A stretch of DNA of 18,623 nucleotides from Flavobacteriales bacterium (GTDB taxonomy: Bacteria > Bacteroidota > Bacteroidia > Flavobacteriales > Weeksellaceae). A program made the translations under genes and the position numbers. The stretch lies in contig CAAGLV010000121.1 in the NCBI GenBank assembly GCA_900770875.1, forward strand, positions 1 to 18,623. The letters are read 5' to 3'. The stretch's first letter is position 1, and each line of letters starts with the position of its first letter. Positions 1-9,135 of this stretch are shown here, one piece after another. The notes under the pieces were generated by a model. That model saw only the letters and a program-made list of their open reading frames with translations. It made no database searches and was not told the origin of the DNA.

Positions 1-525
1 GAAGAAGATTTAGTTACTTCTGGTAAATTTGCTGATGCTAATGAAGTGAAAAAGTTCTATACAGGAGAAATTCAAAAAATGTACAAAGCAATTGGATGGA
101 ATCCAGAAACTAACAAGTATGATGGTCCGCAAAAACCAATTGAATGGGTACGTATCCACAATTTACCTGATTTTGTTTACTTCAGCCACGCACAACACGT
201 AGTTGTTGGAGAGCAAGCGATCTTAAAAGCAATCAAAGAAGGTACTATTCCAAATGCAGCTGAATTAAACATCGGAAGCGGTGATCAAGTATGTTTTGCT
301 TGTCACGGACGTGTAGATGAGATGAACGTAGTAAAAATGGCAAACGACTTTACTATGGGATGGTGTGTTGAGTGTCACAGAACTACAGAAGTTGACATGG
401 AAAACGGATATAACAAAGAATATTACGCAGAATTACACGAGAAACTTAAAAAGCAATACGGTGACGCGACTAAAGTTACTGTTGATGCTATTGGAGGTTT
501 AGAGTGTGGTAAATGTCATTATTAA
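1..525 (+). CDS. actA: Alternative complex III subunit ActA, multihaem cytochrome c (3' part, 5' end outside window)
   Basis: The frame is open from the first base of the window, so this is the C-terminal 174 residues of a longer protein; a GTG at 46 is internal, not a start. Three CXXCH haem c motifs are visible at fragment residues 98-102 (CFACH), 122-126 (CVECH) and 169-173 (CGKCH, next to the C-terminus). An HAQH pair at 63-66 could supply axial ligands. ActA of alternative complex III is a periplasmic pentahaem cytochrome that carries electrons from the iron-sulfur subunit toward the monohaem subunit or oxidase; the remaining motifs and the export/anchor segment would lie upstream. The gene ends 22 bases before actB, and the fixed order actA-F supports the call. 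The family assignment is firm; the number of haems cannot be checked here. Confidence 0.9.
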   Translation, partial: EEDLVTSGKFADANEVKKFYTGEIQKMYKAIGWNPETNKYDGPQKPIEWVRIHNLPDFVYFSHAQHVVVGEQAILKAIKEGTIPNAAELNIGSGDQVCFACHGRVDEMNVVKMANDFTMGWCVECHRTTEVDMENGYNKEYYAELHEKLKKQYGDATKVTVDAIGGLECGKCHY

Positions 526-547
526 TAAAAAAAAGAGAGGAGTATAA

Positions 548-3500
548 ATGGCTTCGAAGAAAAATTACTGGAGAAGTTTTGAGGAGTTAACTGACAATAC
601 TTTAAATGAAAAGTTAACTACCAACGAATTTGCAGAGGAGATTCCTGTAGATAATTTCTTAGGGAATGATAACGCCATGGAGAATAACCAAACTTCACGA
701 CGTGACTTTTTGAAGATTTTAGGGTTCAGTACAGCTGCTGTTACATTAGCAGCCTGTGAAGCTCCAATCATAAAATCTGTTCCTTACGTAGTAAAACCAG
801 ACAATATTATGCCTGGGGTACCTACATATTATGCATCTACAATTTATGATGGATTTGACTATGCTAACGTATTAGTACGTACAAGAGAAGGTCGTCCAAT
901 CCGTATCGATGCAAATAAAGGAGCTAAATATTTAGGTTCTACTAATGCTCGTGTTCAAGCGTCAGTATTATCTTTATATGATGCAGATAAAGTAAGAACA
1001 CCTTTATTAAATAGCGGAGATAAGTTTAAACAAACAACTTGGGAAGAAGTTGATGCTAAAGTAACTAAAGCTTTAGCTTCATTAGGAGGAAAAAAAGCCG
1101 TTATCTTAACGTCTTCAATCCCTTCACCTTCTACTAAGAAATTAATTGCTGAGTTTGCAGCTAAATATCCTACTGTACAACACGTAGTTTATGATGCAGT
1201 TTCTTACAGCAATGGTTTAGACGCAGCACAAGAATTCTACGGAAAAAGAGAATTACCTTTCTACGAGTTAGCTGAAACAGAATTAGTAGTTGGTTTCAAC
1301 GCTGATTTCTTAACAGATTACAACGGTGGTGGAATGGAAGGTTCTTACGCAGCTGCGCGCAAGCCAGGTGCAAATATGATGCGTCATATCCAAGTAGAAT
1401 CTAACTTATCTTTAACAGGTTCTAATGCTGATACTCGTTATCCATTAAAACCATCTCAAGTAGAGAAAGTTTTAGCTGAAGTTTACAACGGATTACAAGG
1501 TGGATCTGTTTCTACTAAAGAAGCTAAAGATATCGTTACTGAATTAAAAGCAAAAGGATCTAAAGCTGTTGTTATGGCAGACGGATCTAAAGAAGCTTAT
1601 ACTTTAGCTTTCGCTATCAACCAAATTTTAGGTTCTGTAGCAGTTTCTAACAAAGCTGTTTTATTAAAAGAATCTAACGATGCGGTATTTAATCAATTCA
1701 TCAACGAAGCAAAAGCTGGACAAGTTGGAATTTTATTTACACACCAAGTAAATCCAGTTTACAGCAGTAACAAATCTAAAGACGTTGAGGCAGCTTTAAA
1801 ATCTATCGGATTAAAAGTAGCTTTAGTAGAAAAATTAGATGAAACAGCTTCTTTAGCTGATATCGTTGCGCCAGTTACACACGCTTTAGAGTCTTGGAAT
1901 GATTTTAACCCATTAACAGGAGTTTATTCATTACAACAACCTACAGTACCTCATATCTTTGATTCTCGTCAATTCCAAGATTCATTAATCGCTTGGTTAA
2001 CAGGACAAACAGAGGTAGTAGAAGTTGAAGATGCAAACGATCCTATCCAATTAATGGCTAAGTCGGCTACAAAACAAAAAGTATCTCCATACTTCTTATA
2101 TGTTAAGAACAACTGGGAAGCTAATGTTTTACCTAAATTAGGATACGACTTTAATAAAGCATTATACAATGGATACAACGAAACTCAAGACGTAACTTCA
2201 TTTGCTGGTAATCCAGGTGCAGCTGCTGCTGCCGCTGCTAAATTAGCTGCAAATAAAGGTGGTGAGTGGGAAATCCAATTTTATACAAAAACAGGTATCG
2301 GAGATGGTTCTCAATCAAACAACCCTTGGTTACAAGAGTTACCAGATCCAATCACAAGAAACTCTTGGGATAACTACTTAACAATTAATCCAGAAGATGC
2401 AACTAAATTAGGAATCCAAATTCAGGATAACTATAACGTATTTAACGGAAGAATGCAATTCGACGGAGAATTTGTTAATGTTACAGTAAACGGAGTTACT
2501 TTAGAAGTACCTGCATTTATTCAACCAGGACAAGCGTTAGGAACTGTAGGTTTAGCCTTAGGTTACGGACGTACAAAAGCTGGAAAAGTAGGTAACGGAG
2601 TTGGTGTTAATGCATACGAATTATACGCTGGTAATACAGGTGCTGTAATTTCTAAGATCGAAAAATCTGCGAATACAGAGAAACACCCATTTGCTAACAT
2701 GCAGCAGCAACCAACATTAATGGGACGTTACGAGATTGCTCGTGAGGCATCTTTAGACGATTTCATTAATAAAGACCGCGAAGAGTGGAATCCAGTAGCA
2801 GTAATGCCAACTTGGAGAGGTACAGCACCTGTAGGTGAAGTAGACCTTTGGGCATCTTTCGATCGTTCAACAGGACCTCACTTCAACTTATCTATTGATA
2901 TGAATGCTTGTACAGGATGTGGTGCTTGTGTTATTGCTTGTCAGGCAGAAAACAACGTTCCTGTAGTAGGTAAAGACGAAATGCGTCGTTCTCGTGATAT
3001 GTACTGGTTAAGAATCGACCGTTACTATTCTGATGTTACTTACAACGATCCAAACGGAAAATTAACGCAAAAAGTTGCTTTAGAATCAGATCCAGATAAC
3101 GAGCCACAACAATACACTCGTTTAATCAAACCTGATGCAACTAACCCAGACGTTATCTTCCAACCAATGATGTGTCAACAATGTAACCACGCTCCTTGTG
3201 AGACTGTGTGTCCAGTTGGTGCAACATCTCACGGACGTCAAGGTCAAAATATGATGGCTTATAACCGTTGTGTTGGTACTCGTTACTGTGCAAACAACTG
3301 TCCTTATAAAGTTCGTCGTTTCAACTGGTTTAACTACAACTTTAATGATAAATTCGACTTTAACATGAATAATGATATTGGTCGTATGGTATTAAATCCA
3401 GATGTAGTTGTACGTACTAGAGGGGTAATGGAAAAATGTTCATTCTGTATCCAACAGACTCAGGCTGCTATCTTAAAAGCTAAGAAAGATGGTCGTTCTG

Positions 3501-3706
3501 TTACAGATGCTGAATTTAAAGATGCAGCAGCTTGTGCGGCAGCTTGTAGTTCAGGAGCAATGAAGTTTGGTAACATCAATGATGATAATTCAGAAGTAAG
3601 AGCTTTAGCGAAAGACAAACGTTCTTATGTATTATTAGAAGAGATTGGTACTAAACCAAATGTTATCTATCAAGTAAAAGTTAGAAACAGAAAAGAGAAC
3701 GCATAA
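548..3706 (+). CDS. actB: Alternative complex III subunit ActB, iron-sulfur/molybdopterin-oxidoreductase-like protein
   Basis: A 1052-residue electron-transfer subunit on the periplasmic side of alternative complex III. The start at 548 is set by a clear purine-rich site (AGAGGAG) just upstream. An unusually long N-region precedes a twin-arginine sequence (RRDFLK, residues 51-56) and a lipobox ending LAAC at Cys70, so it is probably a Tat-exported lipoprotein. Residues about 80-750 resemble the molybdopterin oxidoreductase fold, which in this family carries no Mo cofactor. The C-terminal part is a four-cluster ferredoxin domain: Cys788/791/794/798, Cys876/879/884/888, Cys908/914/918 and Cys964/967/996/1000. 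The third group has Thr911 where a fourth Cys would be, in keeping with the one 3Fe-4S and three 4Fe-4S clusters known for the complex. An odd run of seven Ala near 2219-2239 lies in a likely linker. It sits second in the act operon. Confidence 0.95.
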   Translation: MASKKNYWRSFEELTDNTLNEKLTTNEFAEEIPVDNFLGNDNAMENNQTSRRDFLKILGFSTAAVTLAACEAPIIKSVPYVVKPDNIMPGVPTYYASTIYDGFDYANVLVRTREGRPIRIDANKGAKYLGSTNARVQASVLSLYDADKVRTPLLNSGDKFKQTTWEEVDAKVTKALASLGGKKAVILTSSIPSPSTKKLIAEFAAKYPTVQHVVYDAVSYSNGLDAAQEFYGKRELPFYELAETELVVGFNADFLTDYNGGGMEGSYAAARKPGANMMRHIQVESNLSLTGSNADTRYPLKPSQVEKVLAEVYNGLQGGSVSTKEAKDIVTELKAKGSKAVVMADGSKEAYTLAFAINQILGSVAVSNKAVLLKESNDAVFNQFINEAKAGQVGILFTHQVNPVYSSNKSKDVEAALKSIGLKVALVEKLDETASLADIVAPVTHALESWNDFNPLTGVYSLQQPTVPHIFDSRQFQDSLIAWLTGQTEVVEVEDANDPIQLMAKSATKQKVSPYFLYVKNNWEANVLPKLGYDFNKALYNGYNETQDVTSFAGNPGAAAAAAAKLAANKGGEWEIQFYTKTGIGDGSQSNNPWLQELPDPITRNSWDNYLTINPEDATKLGIQIQDNYNVFNGRMQFDGEFVNVTVNGVTLEVPAFIQPGQALGTVGLALGYGRTKAGKVGNGVGVNAYELYAGNTGAVISKIEKSANTEKHPFANMQQQPTLMGRYEIAREASLDDFINKDREEWNPVAVMPTWRGTAPVGEVDLWASFDRSTGPHFNLSIDMNACTGCGACVIACQAENNVPVVGKDEMRRSRDMYWLRIDRYYSDVTYNDPNGKLTQKVALESDPDNEPQQYTRLIKPDATNPDVIFQPMMCQQCNHAPCETVCPVGATSHGRQGQNMMAYNRCVGTRYCANNCPYKVRRFNWFNYNFNDKFDFNMNNDIGRMVLNPDVVVRTRGVMEKCSFCIQQTQAAILKAKKDGRSVTDAEFKDAAACAAACSSGAMKFGNINDDNSEVRALAKDKRSYVLLEEIGTKPNVIYQVKVRNRKENA

Positions 3707-3739
3707 TTAATTTATTAAAGAATCATAAGGTAAACAAAT

Positions 3740-5143
3740 ATGTCACATTACGAATCACAGGTAAGAGAGCCCTTAATTGAAGGGCATAAGACCTACCACG
3801 ATATTTCTAATGACATTGCACGTCCGATTGAAAGTAAATCTGGTAAACTTTGGTGGATTGCTTTCGGAATTGCATTTGTTGCATTCATATTAGGTGTTGG
3901 ATGTATTGCTTATACAGTTGGTACTGGTATCGGTGTATGGGGTTTAAATAGAACGATTAACTGGGCTTGGGATATCACTAACTTCGTATGGTGGGTAGGT
4001 ATCGGACACGCCGGAACGTTAATCTCGGCGGTATTATTATTATTCCGTCAAAAGTGGAGAATGTCGGTAAACCGTTCTGCGGAAGCCATGACAATCTTCG
4101 CCGTTGTACAGGCAGCGTTATTCCCTGTAATCCACATGGGTCGTCCATGGTTAATGTACTGGGTATTCCCAATTCCTAACCAATTCGGTTCATTATGGCC
4201 AAACTTTAACTCGCCATTATTATGGGACGTATTTGCGATTTCTACTTATTTCTCTGTATCAGTAGTATTCTGGTTCATTGGATTAATTCCTGACTTCGCG
4301 TTAATCCGTGACCGTGCAACTAAACCATTTGCTAAGAAAATCTACGGAATCTTATCATTTGGATGGGGAGGTAAAGCTAAACACTGGCAACGTTTCGAGG
4401 AGATCTCATTAGTATTAGCAGGTTTATGTACACCATTAGTATTCTCTGTACACACGATTGTATCTTTTGACTTTGCTACATCTGTAATTAAAGGATGGCA
4501 CTCAACAGTATATCCTCCTTACTTCGTAGCAGGAGCAATCTTCTCAGGTTTCGCGATGGTACAAACATTATTAGGAGTTTTACGTAAAGTATTCCACTAC
4601 GAAGCTTATATTACACGTAAGCACATCGAGTACATGAATATCGTAATCGTTACAACTGGTGGTATGGTAACTGTAGCTTACTTAACAGAGTTATGGATTG
4701 CTTGGTACTCAGGTTCTCGTTACGAAGACTTTACATACTTCTCTCCAGGAGCTGCAACAGGACCTTATTGGTGGGCATTCTGGGCGTTAATTATATGTAA
4801 CGTTATTGTACCAGGATTCTTATGGTTCCGCAAAATCAGAAGAAACTTCTTCTGGACATTCATTATTTCTATCGTAGTAAATATTGGTATGTGGTTCGAG
4901 CGTTTCGATATCATCGTAATCAACTTATCTCGTGATTACTTACCATCAAGCTGGACTATGTTTATGCCAACGTTTGTAGACGTAGGTATCTTTGTAGGAA
5001 CAAACGGATTCTTCTTTGTATTATACTTATTGTACGCACGTACATTCCCAGTATTACCACAGGCTGAATTAAAAACTATTTTGAAATCATCTGGCGAAAG
5101 CTACAAAAAACATCATACTGAAGATGAGCATCACGAACACTAA
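3740..5143 (+). CDS. actC: Alternative complex III subunit ActC, NrfD-like quinol-binding membrane protein
   Basis: A 467-residue polytopic inner-membrane protein of the NrfD/PsrC type, about ten hydrophobic helices by eye. In alternative complex III this subunit oxidises menaquinol near the periplasmic face and passes electrons to ActB. The family signature HMGRPW is at residues 132-137, followed by polar residues within or next to membrane segments (Asp163, His238, Asp244) that are plausible quinol-site or proton-path residues; that role is inferred. The N-terminal 35 residues and the His-rich tail (KKHHTEDEHHEH, 456-467) are soluble. The start at 3740 follows a weak AAGG-containing leader 33 bases after actB. 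The last 20 bases overlap the start of actD, so the two are probably translationally coupled. Confidence 0.95.
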   Translation: MSHYESQVREPLIEGHKTYHDISNDIARPIESKSGKLWWIAFGIAFVAFILGVGCIAYTVGTGIGVWGLNRTINWAWDITNFVWWVGIGHAGTLISAVLLLFRQKWRMSVNRSAEAMTIFAVVQAALFPVIHMGRPWLMYWVFPIPNQFGSLWPNFNSPLLWDVFAISTYFSVSVVFWFIGLIPDFALIRDRATKPFAKKIYGILSFGWGGKAKHWQRFEEISLVLAGLCTPLVFSVHTIVSFDFATSVIKGWHSTVYPPYFVAGAIFSGFAMVQTLLGVLRKVFHYEAYITRKHIEYMNIVIVTTGGMVTVAYLTELWIAWYSGSRYEDFTYFSPGAATGPYWWAFWALIICNVIVPGFLWFRKIRRNFFWTFIISIVVNIGMWFERFDIIVINLSRDYLPSSWTMFMPTFVDVGIFVGTNGFFFVLYLLYARTFPVLPQAELKTILKSSGESYKKHHTEDEHHEH

Positions 5144-5690
5144 AATCGTTTATGGTCTTTACGGAGACGACGATGATTTATTAAAGGCAGTAAAGTCAAT
5201 TCGTAAACAAGGTATTACGATTGATGAAGTTTATACTCCATTTCCAGTACACAACTTAGATAAATATCTTGGTTTAAAGAAAACACGTATCTCTGATATT
5301 GGTTTCTTTTACGGATTATTTGGAACAACATTAGCTTCTACTATGACATGGTTTATCATGAACCACGATTGGGCTCAGGATATCGGGGGGAAACCTTCTT
5401 TCTCTTGGGGGCAAAATATGCCAGCTTTCGTTCCGATTATGTTCGAATTAACAGTTTTCTGTGCTGCGCACTTTATGTCTTGGACTTATTTATTCCGTAA
5501 TAAATTATATCCAGGAGCTGCGCCTCAGAATCCAGATCCAAGAACGACTGATGATAAATTTATGATTGAGATTCATACTACAGATGTAGAGAAAATCAAA
5601 AATGTTTTTATTGAAACTGGGGCAGAAGAAGTAACTGTAAAAGGGGACTTCGTACAACAAAATGTTAATTTAGTACAAGAAGAAGCGTAA
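5124..5690 (+). CDS. actD: Alternative complex III subunit ActD (DUF3341 membrane protein)
   Basis: A 188-residue small membrane subunit found only in alternative complex III operons. Residues 1-50 form a soluble alpha/beta region with the family-typical stretch DEVYTPFPVH. Two hydrophobic helices follow, roughly residues 58-78 and 98-122, and a soluble C-terminal part. No cofactor motifs are seen; the known role is structural, packing against the NrfD-like subunits. The ATG at 5124 lies inside the end of actC (20-base overlap), and the reading frame from there matches the usual N-terminus of the family. Its stop TAA shares one base with the ATG of actE (TAATG). Both arrangements suggest coupled translation and fixed stoichiometry. 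Confidence 0.92.
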   Translation: MSITNTKIVYGLYGDDDDLLKAVKSIRKQGITIDEVYTPFPVHNLDKYLGLKKTRISDIGFFYGLFGTTLASTMTWFIMNHDWAQDIGGKPSFSWGQNMPAFVPIMFELTVFCAAHFMSWTYLFRNKLYPGAAPQNPDPRTTDDKFMIEIHTTDVEKIKNVFIETGAEEVTVKGDFVQQNVNLVQEEA

Positions 5691-6346
5691 TGAAAAAAAT
5701 AGCACTATTTATAGTATTAGCTGGTGTTTTTGCTAGTTCTTGTGAAGACAAGAAAACTGACCCAGGTTTAGTATATATGCCAAATATGTATTATCCAACG
5801 GCATATGATCCATACGAAAAAGCAACTCAAAAATATCCTAAAGACGAAGAGACTTCTAGTGTACCTGTATTTAAGGAACATTATAATATGACGGCTTTAG
5901 AATCTGTTGATGGTGCTGTTTCGAGAAACGACGAGGAATTATTACCTTGGACTTTCAAAAACAATAATGCTGGTTATGCACAAGCTAAAGCAATTACTGT
6001 ATCTCCTTTAAAAGGTGATAAAGTAAAAGATTTAGAAAGAGGTAAAAAATTATTCGGTCAAAACTGTGCTGTATGTCACGGTGAAGCAGGTGATGGACAA
6101 GGATCTATCGTAAAATCTAAAGCTTATTCAGGAGTACCAACTTATGGAGAGCGTGATATTACTGTAGGATCGGTTTACCAAGTTATTATGTATGGTAAGA
6201 ATGCAATGGGTTCTTACGCATCTCAGTTAACTATTGCTGACCGTTGGAGAGTTGCTGAATATGTTATGAGTTTGAAAAATGGTGGAGCAGCTACACCAGC
6301 TCCAGCAGCAGAAGCTGAAACATCAGCAGAACAAACAACTAACTAA
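5690..6346 (+). CDS. actE: Alternative complex III subunit ActE, monohaem cytochrome c lipoprotein
   Basis: A 218-residue exported cytochrome c. The N-terminus is a lipoprotein signal (MKK, hydrophobic core, then FASSC with the lipid-acceptor Cys18). One haem c site, CAVCH, is at residues 126-130, preceded by GKKLFGQN as in class I cytochromes c, and Met173 in NAMGSY is the likely sixth ligand. The C-terminal 20 residues are a low-complexity Ala/Pro/Glu/Thr tail. In alternative complex III, ActE accepts electrons from ActA and can pass them to an oxidase or soluble cytochrome. Its ATG overlaps the actD stop by one base. Nothing is unusual in length or motif order. Confidence 0.95.
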   Translation: MKKIALFIVLAGVFASSCEDKKTDPGLVYMPNMYYPTAYDPYEKATQKYPKDEETSSVPVFKEHYNMTALESVDGAVSRNDEELLPWTFKNNNAGYAQAKAITVSPLKGDKVKDLERGKKLFGQNCAVCHGEAGDGQGSIVKSKAYSGVPTYGERDITVGSVYQVIMYGKNAMGSYASQLTIADRWRVAEYVMSLKNGGAATPAPAAEAETSAEQTTN

Positions 6347-6372
6347 AATTAATTAAACAAGTTAAATTTATC

Positions 6373-7710
6373 ATGCAATATACATTTTCCCCAAAATTAA
6401 AAATGACATCGCTTATCATGATTGTGGTAGGGGTTGTACTTTATGGGATCGGATTCTTTTTACACCAATCTGATGTTGCAAATTCAACTGAATATATTAA
6501 CGGATTAATTGAAGCAGATCCAACACAATTCTACGGTGATTACATCACTGATCAATATTTAGCTTTAAATTCTGATCATGATGCTCACATGGAGCACTTA
6601 GTAAACTTACTTAAAAACAGACCTTGGGCTGCTTTTTATGTACCAGCTTACTTCTCTTTTGGAATTGCAGCTTCTGCCTTATTTTATTTAAGTATTCAGT
6701 TTGTTGCTAACGCAGGATGGTCTATGGTTGTTACACGTGTAATGGAAGGTATCGCATCTTTCTTACCAGTTGCGGCTGTATTATTATTAGTAATTGTTTT
6801 TGGTGCAGCTATGCACTGGAATCACTTATTCCACTGGATGGAGCAAAAATTAATTGATCCAGAAAGTCCAGAATACGACATCTTTATGGCGAACAAAGCT
6901 CAGATTTGGTTAACAACTGAGTATTGGGTAATTCGTTGTATCATCTACTTAGTAGTGTTATCATTAATGGTTCCTGTAATCAAAAATGCTACTCGTAAGT
7001 TAGACGAAAATCCTCAAGACAAGAAGTTCTTTTCTTCTTTATACACTAAATCAGTATTATACATCGTAATTTTCGCTGTATTCTCTGCATCTTTTGCTTG
7101 GGATTTTGTGATGTCATTAGACCCACACTGGTTCTCATCTTTATTTATGTGGTACGGAATGGTATCTTACTTAGTTTCTTCGGTTTCTATTATGGCTATC
7201 ATCTCTATCTACTTAAAAAGAAAAGGATCTTTACCATTATTTAATGATAACCACTTACACGATTTAACTAAATACATGTTTGGTTTCTCATTATTATGGT
7301 CTTACTTATGGTTCTGTCAGTATATGTTACAATGGTACGCGAATATTCCTGAAGAAGCTCAATATTTCGAACAACGTATGGCGCAATACCCATACTACTT
7401 CTGGATGTTAGTAGTTAACTTAGCTGCACCATTCTTATTATTAATCTCTTCTTCAATGAAACGTCGTTTCAACGTTGTATTTGCAATTGGATTTGTAATA
7501 GTAATAGGACACTACTGGGATTTCTACAACCAAATTATGCCAGCAGCTGTTGGACCATTCCATAACTTTGGTTTCATGGAGATTGGAGCTTTAGTAGGTA
7601 TCTCTGGATTATTTGTATTCGTTGTTATGAATGCAATCTCTAAATTAAACTTAGAAGCTAAAGGTCACCCTTACTTCCACGAGTCTAAAATTTACGAATA
7701 CCCATTCTAA
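6373..7710 (+). CDS. actF: Alternative complex III subunit ActF, second NrfD-like membrane protein
   Basis: A 445-residue polytopic membrane protein with about ten hydrophobic helices by eye (first at 12-30, last at about 403-420). It is the second NrfD-fold subunit of alternative complex III; together with ActC it makes the membrane core, and a role in proton translocation has been proposed for the family. Recognisable family stretches are RPWAAF (83-88), AMHWNHLFHWM (146-156) and WDFVMSLDPHWFSS (243-256). The region 35-75, between the first helices, is a periplasmic or cytoplasmic loop rich in Asp/His. The start at 6373 follows an A/T-rich leader 26 bases after actE. It is the last gene of the operon, with a strong terminator 28 bases beyond its stop codon. 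Confidence 0.93.
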   Translation: MQYTFSPKLKMTSLIMIVVGVVLYGIGFFLHQSDVANSTEYINGLIEADPTQFYGDYITDQYLALNSDHDAHMEHLVNLLKNRPWAAFYVPAYFSFGIAASALFYLSIQFVANAGWSMVVTRVMEGIASFLPVAAVLLLVIVFGAAMHWNHLFHWMEQKLIDPESPEYDIFMANKAQIWLTTEYWVIRCIIYLVVLSLMVPVIKNATRKLDENPQDKKFFSSLYTKSVLYIVIFAVFSASFAWDFVMSLDPHWFSSLFMWYGMVSYLVSSVSIMAIISIYLKRKGSLPLFNDNHLHDLTKYMFGFSLLWSYLWFCQYMLQWYANIPEEAQYFEQRMAQYPYYFWMLVVNLAAPFLLLISSSMKRRFNVVFAIGFVIVIGHYWDFYNQIMPAAVGPFHNFGFMEIGALVGISGLFVFVVMNAISKLNLEAKGHPYFHESKIYEYPF

Positions 7711-7735
7711 TCAGAACGGTTATTATAAATACATT

Positions 7736-7770
7736 AAAAATCTCGATGCATTTGCATCGGGATTTTTTTT
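7736..7770 (+). terminator. Rho-independent terminator of the act operon
   Basis: The arm AAATCTCGATGC (7738-7749) pairs with GCATCGGGATTT (7754-7765) through one T:G wobble, leaving a 4-base loop, and a run of eight T ends at 7770. Flanking A and T runs extend the stem. It begins 28 bases after the actF stop. Confidence 0.9.
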
Positions 7771-7799
7771 ATACTTCTATTCAGGACAAAATAATTTTC

Positions 7800-7858
<59 letters not shown>

Positions 7859-7870
7859 GGCGAAAAACCT

Positions 7871-7915
7871 CAATAAAAAAACGTATGCTTTTTTGGGAGC
7901 ATACGTTTTTTATTG
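7871..7915 (-). terminator. Terminator of the minus-strand catabolic operon (probably bidirectional)
   Basis: The 8-base core CGTATGCT (7882-7889) pairs with AGCATACG (7898-7905) around the loop TTTTTGGG. The stem is extended by an A7/T6 section and CAAT/ATTG ends with one bulged A. Read on the minus strand the hairpin is followed by seven T, 15 bases after the stop of the last acyl-CoA dehydrogenase gene. The near-symmetric A/T flanks would also let it stop plus-strand transcripts that pass the act terminator. Confidence 0.88.
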
Positions 7916-7930
7916 AAGTGATGTTTAGCT

Positions 7931-9079
7931 TTATGCTGCATCATATTTTTTATCATCAATTACCATCTTCGAAATAATCTCGAACATGATTTCTTGCGAT
8001 CCTCCACCAATTGTACCTATGCGTGCATCGCGATACATACGCGCTAAAAACTGATCTTCTCTCACGCCCAAATCATCCATAATATCGATGCATTTACTGA
8101 TAATTTTTTCGGCTAAAGCAGTTGCATTTACTTTTGCGATAGAACATTCTAAAACCATATATTCGCCATCGTTATGGTTTTTACAACATTGGTAAACATA
8201 TTGTTTAGATAACTCTACATCGGCTGCCATTTGTGCTAAATCGTGTCGTTTAGATTGATTATCTGCACCTTTTAAAAGCTTGCCCTTTTGTTGTATTGTA
8301 TATTCTAGCGCATTAATTGCATCATTAATAGATCCTAAAGCCATCGAAAGACGTTCGTATTGCAAACCTCCCATTAAATAAAAGAATCCACTTCCTTCGG
8401 TTCCAATTAAATTTTCTGCCGGTACTTTTACATTATTAAATCCAATTTCGGCTGTATCTGATGAATGCCAACCCATTTTTTCGATTGCATTTTTTGTTAC
8501 TCCTTCTGTATTAGCATCAATTATCAATAAAGAGAAGCCTGCAAAACCTGCATTAGGATCTGTTTTTACAACAGTTACATAAAAGTCGCCTAAAATACCG
8601 TTTGTAATAAATGTTTTAGAGCCGTTAACAATATAATAATCACCATCTTTTATCGCAATTGTTTTAGCATTAGCAACATCCGATCCTCCTCCGGGTTCGG
8701 TAATTGCCATACAACAATTTTTTTCGCCGTCTATCACAGCTTTTAGATAGGTTTGCTTTAGGTTTTCGGATCCATATTTATAAATGTAAGGCAAAGCCAT
8801 TTGGGTAATACCAAATGCGGCATTAAATCCACCACTACGTATTTTAGATACTTCTTCTACCAATAAAACATTGTACCAAAAATCGCGATTGCTACCTCCG
8901 TATTCTTCTGGAAATCCGAATCCTAAGTAACCTTTTTCGCCCATTTTTTTCCAAATCGATTTTGGAATTTCTTTTTGTTTTTCCCAATCGTTAATATATG
9001 GTTGCACTTCTTGATTAAAAAACGCTTTAATTTCGTTGCGTTTTTCTTCGTGTGCTGTAGTATAAAATCTATTTATCAT
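7931..9079 (-). CDS. Acyl-CoA dehydrogenase paralogue with degenerate FAD-interface motifs
   Basis: A 382-residue flavoprotein-family protein that would form a 2,3-double bond in an acyl-CoA. It keeps the N-terminal helical domain, the flavin-binding ITEPGGGSD (126-134) and KTFITNG (155-161) motifs, and Glu242 in QYERL, the catalytic-base position of isovaleryl- and long-chain-type enzymes. It is clearly a tandem paralogue of the next gene upstream, but differs where one subunit touches the FAD of its neighbour: the REAFG motif is replaced (Gln264 for Arg), four residues are missing in the preceding helix, and QMFGG has become DIMDD (332-336). Homomeric activity is therefore doubtful, and a hetero-oligomer with the paralogue is a possible explanation. 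It is last in the operon, 56 bases after the upstream gene and behind a terminator-like hairpin. Confidence 0.9.
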   Translation of the reverse strand: MINRFYTTAHEEKRNEIKAFFNQEVQPYINDWEKQKEIPKSIWKKMGEKGYLGFGFPEEYGGSNRDFWYNVLLVEEVSKIRSGGFNAAFGITQMALPYIYKYGSENLKQTYLKAVIDGEKNCCMAITEPGGGSDVANAKTIAIKDGDYYIVNGSKTFITNGILGDFYVTVVKTDPNAGFAGFSLLIIDANTEGVTKNAIEKMGWHSSDTAEIGFNNVKVPAENLIGTEGSGFFYLMGGLQYERLSMALGSINDAINALEYTIQQKGKLLKGADNQSKRHDLAQMAADVELSKQYVYQCCKNHNDGEYMVLECSIAKVNATALAEKIISKCIDIMDDLGVREDQFLARMYRDARIGTIGGGSQEIMFEIISKMVIDDKKYDAA

Positions 9080-9094
9080 AATTAAGCAAAAAAT

Positions 9095-9123
9095 AAAAGG
9101 CTGTAATTGTGGTTACAGCCTTT
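9095..9123 (-). terminator. Terminator-like hairpin between the two acyl-CoA dehydrogenase genes
   Basis: An 11-bp perfect stem (9096-9106 AAAGGCTGTAA with 9113-9123 TTACAGCCTTT, 6-base loop) lies in the 56-base gap. Read on the minus strand it is followed by TATTTTTT, so it looks like an intrinsic terminator after the SCP2-fused gene. Because the next gene starts only 16 bases further on, it may act as a partial terminator or stabilise the upstream mRNA. Confidence 0.75.
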
Positions 9124-9135
9124 GTTTGTTTTAAA

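Noticed and set aside
46..48. GTG at 46 as the start of the first gene
   Set aside because: The frame is open back to base 1 and ActA is a much longer multihaem protein, so this is an internal valine codon.
2219..2239. Run of seven Ala codons in actB as a slippage site
   Set aside because: The codons are mixed (GCA, GCT, GCC) and the run is short, so strong slippage is not expected; it is most likely a flexible linker.
3978..4179. Open frames on both strands inside actC
   Set aside because: They lie wholly inside a well-supported membrane protein gene, have no recognisable domain and no leader; they are by-products of its codon use. The same applies to short frames opposite the other genes, for example 9548-9772, 13223-13534 and 16969-17193.
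7931..9079. The second acyl-CoA dehydrogenase as a pseudogene
   Set aside because: The frame is intact over full length with the catalytic Glu and own-subunit flavin motifs kept; the changes are confined to the interface motifs, which looks like specialisation rather than decay.
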